A DNA stretch of 64,000 bases from NCBI GenBank assembly GCA_035318925.1, contig DATHDS010000021.1:1-64000 (forward strand). The letters run 5' to 3'. The position numbers were made by a program, and so were the translations under genes. Within the stretch, counting starts at the first letter, position 1, and the number at the start of each line of letters is the position of its first letter. Origin of the DNA: VAXT01 sp035318925 (GTDB lineage Bacteria; Actinomycetota; Thermoleophilia; Gaiellales; Gaiellaceae). Positions 18,121 to 24,546 of the stretch are shown here, one piece after another. The notes under the pieces are model-generated. The model was given only the letters and a program-made list of their open reading frames with translations. It was not told where the DNA came from and searched no databases.

Positions 18121-18725
18121 GGACTGCCCCAAGCCAGCACGATCGTGATCGACGCCAATCCGAGCAACGCGTCCGACGCAAGCCGCACCGTCCCGGCGGC
18201 GCGCAGGAGACCGAGCCCGGGTGACCCGGTGCCGCGCGAGACCCTCCACGTCAGCGCGATGACCGCGGCCGCGAACGCGACGCCGAGCCCGAGACCGTAG
18301 AAAGCGAGAGCGACGGGAGCGAGCACCGGCGAGACGAAAGCCACGACGAACAGCACCATCAGCCAGTAGAGGGAACTGAGCCGAATCGTCGAGAACCCGA
18401 GGCCGAGATCGATGCCCCAGAGCAGCCACGCAGCCCGAGCCCCGCGCTTGCGGTACCACGTCGAGCCGGTCTGCCGGCGAAGCGTCGGCGTTCGTAGGCC
18501 CAGGAACCCCAGGTCGGCCAGCAGCAACACGCAGCCCGCAGCGCCCACCGCGACCGCCAGCACGCGCTCGCCGGCGAGAGATTGAACCGCGCCCCCGACG
18601 ACGCCGAGCACCGATCCCGTGACCAGCGCGCCCGCGACCGCGCCCAGTCCGAAGACCGCCACCGATCCAATCGAACCTCTCAGCTCACGCTTCCCCTGCA
18701 CGAGGGGACCGATCACACCGATCAT
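18111..18725 (-). CDS. Polytopic membrane protein of unknown family
   Basis: This 204-residue protein has about six hydrophobic segments (VAVFGLGAVAGALVTGSVLGVV, VLAVAVGAAGCVLLLADLGFL, LYWLMVLFVVAFVSP, VALAFYGLGLGVAFAAAVIAL, LGLASITIVLAWG). The arrangement is loosely like CcdA/DsbD-type electron carriers, but only one Cys lies in a membrane segment, so thiol chemistry is not supported. It lies 88 bp downstream of the MauA-like gene and may belong to the same transcription unit. Confidence 0.65.
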   Translation of the reverse strand: MIGVIGPLVQGKRELRGSIGSVAVFGLGAVAGALVTGSVLGVVGGAVQSLAGERVLAVAVGAAGCVLLLADLGFLGLRTPTLRRQTGSTWYRKRGARAAWLLWGIDLGLGFSTIRLSSLYWLMVLFVVAFVSPVLAPVALAFYGLGLGVAFAAAVIALTWRVSRGTGSPGLGLLRAAGTVRLASDALLGLASITIVLAWGSPWW

Positions 18726-18813
18726 CGACGCCCCTCAGGGGCTGCAGAGCTGAGGAAGCGCAGCCAGAAAAGCCAGCGCGCACGCGATGCCGAGGTTCAC
18801 GCCAGTGCCCAGC

Positions 18814-19197
18814 CTAGGGGCGCAAAATGGGTCGACTCGTCTGGGTCAGCGCGACCGCCCCGCACGAGCACCCCTGGCAGCCCCCGCCCGAGTAGCACTC
18901 GCCGCAGATCCAGACGCGGTGGGAACCGTCGACGCAGTACCAGGCCCACCGGGTACAGCCGCCCGCACAGTCGTAGCCATGGCCGTTGCAGTTTGGGCAC
19001 TGGTTCTGGTAGGCAAGCGAACAACAGCCGGCCCCCTTGGTTGCGGCTCCCGCCTTCCCAGAGCGCGAAAGGCCTGCGAGAACGAACGCGACTCCGAGGG
19101 AGGCCTTTCCCGCTCGCTCCAGCAAGCGACGACGGGTCGACGTCGACGTCGACATGTCGGTAGCGCTGAGTTTTTCGAACCGTTCGTAGAACGTCAC
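18814..19197 (-). CDS. Tat-exported cysteine-rich protein resembling methylamine dehydrogenase light chain (MauA)
   Basis: This 127-residue protein has a twin-arginine signal (TRRRLLERAGKASLGVAFVLAG). The mature part has twelve cysteines in about 65 residues. The segment RWAWYCVDG, then ICGECYSGGGCQGCSCG, parallels the MauA stretch in which the first TTQ tryptophan is followed four residues later by Cys, then DG and a CC/CxC cluster. The product ends shortly after, so the second TTQ tryptophan region of MauA is absent and a TTQ cofactor is unlikely. The start is GTG 19197, overlapping the redoxin stop by GTGA. Its place behind MauE- and MauD-like genes supports a multi-disulfide exported protein. 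Confidence 0.72.
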   Translation of the reverse strand: MTFYERFEKLSATDMSTSTSTRRRLLERAGKASLGVAFVLAGLSRSGKAGAATKGAGCCSLAYQNQCPNCNGHGYDCAGGCTRWAWYCVDGSHRVWICGECYSGGGCQGCSCGAVALTQTSRPILRP

Positions 19198-19802
19198 CTA
19201 ACACCTCCACTAGGTCGGAGTGAAACGACGGAACTCTCGGGCGCCTGCGCCCCCTTTCCTGTCCGGGATTCCAGCGTCGCGAGGAGCTGGTCGAGCTGGC
19301 GCGGGTTGCGAATGACCGCCGCCTCGCTGAGGATCCCGTCGCGGACGACCACCGCCGCGGGGCGCAGCTCGATCCCGAAGGCGGCCCCGTACTCGTTCTC
19401 GAGGTCGACCACGACCCCGTCTCCGGCGAGGCCCGCGTCGGCCAGCATCCGAACTGCCTCGTCGTTCGTGCGCGCCTGGAGAACCGTGACGATCCTCTGG
19501 TGCTCGAACCGTTTGACGACGTCCCGCAGCCCGAACGCGACGAGCCTGCAGCTTGCGCAATCCACGCTGAGGAGCACGAGGACGCCGTCCCGAACGGCGC
19601 CGTTCTCCGACCAGACGGCTCGCGCCGGCTCGGGCAGAGGCCGGCCGGCGAGCTCACCCAGGCTGGTGGGAATCGGCCGATCGTCGAGATCGAGCTGCGT
19701 CCGCACCTGGGATACCTGCCGAACCAGCTCGAGGAGGACGAGCCCCTGGAAGGCCACGACGAGCAACAGCGCCACTACGGCGGCGACGATCAGCGTGGTC
19801 AT
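19194..19802 (-). CDS. Membrane-anchored redoxin, MauD-like
   Basis: This 202-residue protein has an N-terminal membrane anchor (MTTLIVAAVVALLLVVAFQGLVLLEL). A thioredoxin-like domain follows with the active-site motif SVDCASC (CxxC) after VLVLLS, and a later cis-Pro region (IELRPAAVVVRDG). This matches MauD/TlpA-type thiol-disulfide proteins that help form or isomerise disulfides in the MADH light chain. The ATG at 19802 overlaps the mauE-like stop (ATGA) and its own stop overlaps the next GTG, so the three genes are translationally coupled. Confidence 0.8.
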   Translation of the reverse strand: MTTLIVAAVVALLLVVAFQGLVLLELVRQVSQVRTQLDLDDRPIPTSLGELAGRPLPEPARAVWSENGAVRDGVLVLLSVDCASCRLVAFGLRDVVKRFEHQRIVTVLQARTNDEAVRMLADAGLAGDGVVVDLENEYGAAFGIELRPAAVVVRDGILSEAAVIRNPRQLDQLLATLESRTGKGAQAPESSVVSLRPSGGVR

Positions 19803-20368
19803 CGAGCCACCGCCCGCGCCGCCTCGGCGAGGTCTTTGTCGAGCTGCCTTCTCTGACGGACGATCCCGGTCAGCTCGCCCGCGGCCAGCAGCCATCGCCC
19901 GCCCAGGACGGCGGTGACGCCGAGCGCAGTTGCCAGAGGTAGCTCGCCGAGGGTCAGCGACGGCTCAGTGCTTCTCAGGAGGGCCAAGTATGCGAGCGTC
20001 GCGCCGGCGAGCAGCAGGGACGCCGCGAGGGAGTCCTTCCCAAGTTCACGATCGCTGCGGCCGAAGCAGTTGCACCGGACCCGGAGCCCGCGACGTGCGG
20101 CCCACAGCGACAGCGCCGTAAAGCCGAGGAAGAGCACGAGCGCCGCAGCCGCGACGGCGCTCGCCAGGACACCGGCAACCAGCAGCCCTGCGAGCGTCGC
20201 CTCAGTGGCGACCACGGCAACCGCGGCCGGCGTGACCCCTCGCTCCCAGGGCAGGAGCGCCTGAACCGTCTGCCGAAACGCGTCGAAGCTCCTGGCCTTC
20301 GCAATAGCAGCGACGGCGAGCGCGGTCGCAACGGCGAACCGCAGCGTGAACGCGAGAGTGACGATCAC
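19799..20368 (-). CDS. MauE/DoxX-like integral membrane protein
   Basis: From GTG 20368 (with GAGGGGG just upstream) the product is 189 residues with four hydrophobic segments: about 1-20, 45-75, 80-98 and a pair around 120-160. Between them is VRCNCFGRSD, the CxCFG signature of MauE-family proteins. In mau operons MauE works with MauD in light-chain export or disulfide formation. It is the first gene of the coupled mauE-mauD-mauA-like cassette. Confidence 0.8.
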   Translation of the reverse strand: MIVTLAFTLRFAVATALAVAAIAKARSFDAFRQTVQALLPWERGVTPAAVAVVATEATLAGLLVAGVLASAVAAAALVLFLGFTALSLWAARRGLRVRCNCFGRSDRELGKDSLAASLLLAGATLAYLALLRSTEPSLTLGELPLATALGVTAVLGGRWLLAAGELTGIVRQRRQLDKDLAEAARAVAR

Positions 20369-20629
20369 ACACCCCCTCGCGCCGCGAATCTCTCTGGGCT
20401 TAGCACGGCACCTAAAGCATCGCAGCCCTGCCATCGACGTTCAAGCGGCGGTTCACGCGCGCCTGCTCATGGTCGGCGGAGGGGCACCCGCCTCAGAGAA
20501 GTTCTCGGCTACTGGGGCCGCTCGAGTCCGTACCCCCTGTCTCGGTTTCCTGGCGCGTCGCGAGGCCGCGGGCGGAGCCGGGCTAGCCGCGAGGGCGACA
20601 AGCGGCGCCTGGTCGTCCGTCCGCGCGGC

Positions 20630-23600
20630 TTACTGCCGGGCCGTAGCCCGAGCCTGCTCTGCGTACCACGCGAGGCCCATCGCCTCGAACCGCTCTACCG
20701 CTTGCTCGATCAGTGTCTCGTCCTCACGGACGACGCCGAGCGCGCGCAGCGCGAAGGGCTCGAGATAGGTGTGTTGGCGCGTCAGCGCCGCCGCTTCCCG
20801 CTCGACCAGCGCCCGCTCGTTGAGAGCGGCGAGCGCCTCGAGCCACGCGGCTGCGGCAGGCAGGCCGTACCAGGCGGTGAAGGTGCGCGCGCGGTCGAGC
20901 GGTTCGACCAGCGAGGCGACGACGTCGAGCTCGCCGCGCAAGAGCGCGAGCCGAGCCCGGGGCGCCGCAAGCACGACGTCGTATCCCTGGGTCACGACCT
21001 CCTCGGCGCGGCGCTCGTAGCGCCGCGCCGTTTCGTCGTCCCCCGCGTACGCTGCGGCGAGGGCCGTCACGAGCAGAGAGCGCGCGTTGCGGACACAGGG
21101 TGTCGCGAGGTTCGCCTCGACAGCGCGCTCCGTTCGCTCGGCGAGCTCGCGGATCAGATGCCAGCCGCCGCACGTCTCTTCGACCTCGATCAGCACGCTG
21201 ACGCCGTGGAGACGATGGTGGACCGAGAGCGGCTCGACGAGCGCGTCGTGCAAGGCCGCGAGGCGGCGTGCCTCTTCGAAACGTGTCACGGCGCAATAGC
21301 AGGGGATCGCGATCCCGTAGCTGTCTGCGAGGTGATCCGGGTCGCTGATTTCGCCTGCGACGTCGAGGCGCCGCTCGGCCCAGCCAAGCGCTTCCTCGAA
21401 GTCGCGTTCGGCGAACGCGACGACGGCGCGAGCCCCCCAAGCAAACGAACGCAGCTCGACATCGCCCAGCCGATCGGCGAGCGCGCTCGCTTCCTCGGCT
21501 GTCTCTTCGGTATCCCGTTCCCAGAAGCAGCGCGCGATCAGCGCCCGCGCGCGCGAGGCGCTGTCGGGCGCCGCGAGCTCAAGCGCATGCTCGATCCAAC
21601 TCTGAACGAGCTCCCGATCGGGTCGCTTCGGCCACATGCCGGAGCGGATCGCCGTCTGGAACGCAAGCTCGCTGTAGGTATCGGCGCAGGTCGCCTTGTC
21701 GGGGCAGACCTTGAGCGAGCTCTGCATCGCCGTCCAGAAGGCCTCGCCATCGAACTTGAGCGCGTTTGTCTTTCCTACCGCGCGCCAGAGCCGCGATTGG
21801 GCCTCCTCGTCGGGCATGAGCGCGAGCGCCCGATGGAGCAATGCGAGCGCGTCTTCGATCTCGTACCGCCCGAGCGCGAGCGCGGCGGCGCGCTCGAGCC
21901 AGAAGAGCGCCTTCCCCTCTAGGCGTTGGAGCTCCTCCTCCGCGCCGGTCCACGCGAGATCGGTGTCCTCGGGCCGGACCGCCTCCGCGTAGTGGTGCGC
22001 GAGGAAGGAGGCGAGGTCATCGCGGTCTTCACCCCCCCGCTCGAGCCAGGCGGCGAACGCGGCGTGCATCCGCGCTCGACGGGCCTTCGGCAGGCTCGCG
22101 TACGCCACCTCGCGGGTGAGCGCGTGCTTGATCACGTACTCGCGCTCGCCGTCCATGCTCGAGCTGGCGCGGCGACGGACGAAGTCACGGTCCTCGAGCA
22201 CGCGCAGGTCCGGCTCGCCGTCCGTCAACTCGTAGATCGGTCCGGCCCAGAAGGTCCGCCCGATCACCGCTGCTGCCTGGAGAGCAGACTTCTCGGCGGC
22301 GTCGAGCAGGTCGATCCGCGCTGCGAGCACAGCCTGTATCGAATCCGGCACGGCAAACTCGTGCGGAAGCTCGTGCAGCACCCAGTGGCGGTTCCGGCGG
22401 GCAAGCAGGCCGCGGTCGATCAGCATGCCGAGCAGCTCCTCGACGAAGAACGGGTTTCCTTCGGCACGTTCGACGACGAGCTCGCGCAGCTCTGCCGGCA
22501 GCCCACCCGCAAGCAGCTCGTCCATCATCCGAACCGACTCCGGTGGGGAGAGTGGCTCCAGCTCGAGGAATTCACCGCCGGCGCGCGCACTCCAGCCTGG
22601 CCGCCGGTCCAGTAGCTCCGGCCTTGCCGTCGCGATCAGCAGCAGCGGCCCTTGCACGGCGCCGAGCACGTGCTCGAGCAGATCGAGGAGCTGCTCCTCG
22701 GCCCAGTGCACGTCCTCGACGAGCACGACCGCAGGCCGCTCCGCGACGATCTCGGTCAGGAACTCCGCCCAGGCGTCTTGGAAGCGGTCGCGGGCCGCAA
22801 GCGGGTGCAGACCCTGGGCGAGATCGAGACCAAGCGCGAGACCGAGCATCTCGCGTCCGCCGAGTCGCTCGAGCGCGACCTCCGGCGGGTCGCTCTCCAA
22901 TAGACCAAGGTGCTCCTTCAGCACCTCGCCGAGCGCCCAATAGGCGACGCCGGTGCCGTACGAGAGGCACCGGCCGGTGCGGCGGAGCGGCTCGGGCCGC
23001 TGCTCGGGCAGGCGCTGCCAGAGTTCCCGCACGAGCCGCGTCTTGCCAACGCCCGCATCGCCGAGGAGCGTGACGCACCGCGGCCGCCACTCCTCGACCG
23101 ACGCCCGGTAGGCGCCGCATAGCCACTCGAGCTCCCGCTCGCGGCCGACGAAGGCTGCGGCGAGCCCGCTGACACCGCGCGGCCGCATCAGCGAGAGTGC
23201 GCGCACCACACGACAGGCAACGACTCCCTCCGGCTTGCCCTTCGCCTCGACAGCGGCCGGCTCGTCGAATTCGAAGGCGCCGCGCGCAGCGGCGACCGTT
23301 CGCTCCCCCGCAAGGATCTCGCCGGCCGCGGCTGCCTGCTCGAGCCGGGCCGCGACGTTGACTGCGTCCCCGGTGACGAAGGAGCTGCCCTCGCGAGCAC
23401 GCCCGACGACCACCTCACCCGTGTTGACGCCGATCCGCAGCTCTAGCCGCCCCCCGAACAACTCGGCGAGCCGACGCTGCATCGCGAGCGCAGCGTGCAG
23501 CGTCCGCTCTGCGTGATCCTCGAGCGCAGCCGGTGCACCGAAAGCCGCCATCACCGCGTCGCCGGCGAACTTCTCGATCGTGCCGCCGGCACGCTCGACC

Positions 23601-23836
23601 TCCTCAGCCATGGACTCGTAGAAGCGGTCGAGCCTCACCCGCGTGCGTTCCGGATCCTCCGAGCCGCCCAGCGCGGTCGAGCCGACGAGGTCCGCGAACA
23701 GCACGGAGGCCAGCTTCCGCTCCTCACCCGGCCCGCCGTCTTCGACGGGCACAGCGCACGCCGGGCAGAAGCGGGCTCGCTCCGGGAGCTCGGCGCCACA
23801 CCGGCTGCAGACGGCCATGCCGGGATTGTCGCTCAC
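20630..23836 (-). CDS. Class III adenylate/guanylate cyclase fused to AAA/STAND ATPase and TPR-like region
   Basis: The product is 1068 residues. An N-terminal zinc ribbon (CSRC...CPAC, residues ~10-27) precedes a class III cyclase domain (~42-190) with metal Asp in LFADLVGST, Lys and second metal Asp in EKFAGDAV, and Asn/Arg in VNVAARLEQ. These core catalytic positions are intact. An ATPase module follows with Walker A GDAGVGKT (~residue 258) and Walker B-like VLVEDVHWAE, then a long helical TPR-like C-terminus. The architecture is common in actinobacterial signal-responsive cyclases. Either GTG 23836 or ATG 23818 may be the start. Confidence 0.85.
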   Translation of the reverse strand: MSDNPGMAVCSRCGAELPERARFCPACAVPVEDGGPGEERKLASVLFADLVGSTALGGSEDPERTRVRLDRFYESMAEEVERAGGTIEKFAGDAVMAAFGAPAALEDHAERTLHAALAMQRRLAELFGGRLELRIGVNTGEVVVGRAREGSSFVTGDAVNVAARLEQAAAAGEILAGERTVAAARGAFEFDEPAAVEAKGKPEGVVACRVVRALSLMRPRGVSGLAAAFVGRERELEWLCGAYRASVEEWRPRCVTLLGDAGVGKTRLVRELWQRLPEQRPEPLRRTGRCLSYGTGVAYWALGEVLKEHLGLLESDPPEVALERLGGREMLGLALGLDLAQGLHPLAARDRFQDAWAEFLTEIVAERPAVVLVEDVHWAEEQLLDLLEHVLGAVQGPLLLIATARPELLDRRPGWSARAGGEFLELEPLSPPESVRMMDELLAGGLPAELRELVVERAEGNPFFVEELLGMLIDRGLLARRNRHWVLHELPHEFAVPDSIQAVLAARIDLLDAAEKSALQAAAVIGRTFWAGPIYELTDGEPDLRVLEDRDFVRRRASSSMDGEREYVIKHALTREVAYASLPKARRARMHAAFAAWLERGGEDRDDLASFLAHHYAEAVRPEDTDLAWTGAEEELQRLEGKALFWLERAAALALGRYEIEDALALLHRALALMPDEEAQSRLWRAVGKTNALKFDGEAFWTAMQSSLKVCPDKATCADTYSELAFQTAIRSGMWPKRPDRELVQSWIEHALELAAPDSASRARALIARCFWERDTEETAEEASALADRLGDVELRSFAWGARAVVAFAERDFEEALGWAERRLDVAGEISDPDHLADSYGIAIPCYCAVTRFEEARRLAALHDALVEPLSVHHRLHGVSVLIEVEETCGGWHLIRELAERTERAVEANLATPCVRNARSLLVTALAAAYAGDDETARRYERRAEEVVTQGYDVVLAAPRARLALLRGELDVVASLVEPLDRARTFTAWYGLPAAAAWLEALAALNERALVEREAAALTRQHTYLEPFALRALGVVREDETLIEQAVERFEAMGLAWYAEQARATARQ

Positions 23837-23880
23837 CGGCAGCGATGGACCCTAGAGCCTGAGTCGTCGCAAGGGAAATT

Positions 23881-23939
23881 CGGGGTCGGACACCGAATTC
23901 TGTCAAGGGTTTTCTGTGCCGACTTTGCTACAAAGTCCG
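23881..23939. repeat. GTCGGACACC intergenic repeat, copy 1
   Basis: These 59 bp are identical to 28309-28367. They are partly conserved at 24006-24063 and more distantly at 62508-62567. The unit contains CGGGGTCGGACACCG, TCTGTCAAGG and a small dyad CTTTG/CAAAG around CTA. It is followed directly by a remnant of a nucleotidyltransferase gene. Confidence 0.8.
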
Positions 23940-23999
23940 AGGGGCTCCTGGCTCGCGTGTCGGCCTAGGTCGTCGTAGCCGCGGGAGCCCGCCGGCTCG
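23937..23999 (-). pseudogene. Remnant of a nucleotidyltransferase-like gene
   Basis: These 63 bp match positions 40707-40769, inside the nucleotidyltransferase-like gene at 40553-41089, with three mismatches. Read on the minus strand they give EPAGSRGYDDLGRHASQEPL, versus EPAGSRGYDDLRRHASREPL in the intact gene. No start or stop context remains. The fragment is evidence that another copy of this element cargo once lay left of the current left att site. Confidence 0.75.
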
Positions 24000-24244
24000 G
24001 GGAATCCGGGGTCGGACACTCAATTTTGTCAAGGATCTTCTGTGTCGACTCTGCAACAAAGCCGGGTCAGTGGCCCTCGAGTCGGCGCCCCCTTGCTCTC
24101 GGTTTCCTGCCGCGTCGCTCCGTGCCTGTATGCGAGCGGAACAGTGCTGGCGCGCACGGGCCGCTCGCAGGAAGGCGCGGAGCGACGCGAGGCGGGGCGG
24201 AGCCCGGCTCTGCCGGGCGGGAGCCGCCCCCGGCCAGGGAAGCG

Positions 24245-24288
24245 AGAGCCGACGCGCGGATTCGAACCGCGGACCCCTTCATTACGAG
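24245..24288 (-). other. Attachment site A: tRNA-Thr 3'-half duplicate
   Basis: These 44 bp are identical to 43077-43120 and 28533-28576. They span the tRNA-Thr(CGT) gene from its anticodon loop to its 3' end plus a few flanking bases. The 5' half of the tRNA is absent, so this is not a functional tRNA. It marks the outer left end of the composite element. Confidence 0.88.
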
Positions 24289-24393
24289 CGTTGATCACCT
24301 GTCGTCGCCAGTCGCGCCGAGTCGCGCGAAGCCGCATGAATCCTCCGAATCCGCTTAACCGCGGTGGCGGTCAAAGACCTCGAACGACAGCCG

Positions 24394-24414
24394 CGTACAC
24401 CCCTCGTAGACCCC
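24394..24414 (+). promoter_or_regulatory. Putative integrase arm-type sites at att A
   Basis: Two tandem decamers, CGTACACCCC and CGTAGACCCC, start 106 bp to the right of core A. The same decamer repeats lie at exactly the same distance from core B and on the inner side of core C. Spacing and direct orientation fit arm-binding sites of a tyrosine recombinase. Confidence 0.55.
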
Positions 24415-24546
24415 GCTTCGACGGTATGGCGCTGGCGGCAAGCACCCGGCCGCACCAGGCAGTTCGGCGAACTTCGGGCTCTTCGTCTCTCTCTCAACTG
24501 CCTTACCCGCTTGGAAGTAGGCCGGCTCAGTTGCACAATCCAAGGC

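Larger units (their letters stand above)
24006..24414. repeat. About 0.4-kb direct repeat, copy A (element end with att site)
   Basis: This stretch aligns along its length with 28309-28702. Shared in order are the GTCGGACACC unit and a GCTCTCGG...TTTCCTG segment. Next come a block containing GTGCCTGTATGCGAGCGG identical in both, a 7-bp GC hairpin (here GCCCGGC/GCCGGGC at 24202-24218), the 44-bp tRNA-derived core, and the GTAGACCCC arm repeats. The 710 bp between genes (23837-24546) hold only these repeats and no credible gene. Confidence 0.8.

Noticed and set aside
20369..20629. Small gene between the mauE-like and cyclase genes
   Set aside because: No frame with a start, ribosome-binding site and plausible protein composition was found in these 261 bp.
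24245..24288. A second tRNA-Thr gene (likewise at 28533)
   Set aside because: Only the 3' half is present; the acceptor 5' strand, D arm and half of the anticodon stem are missing.
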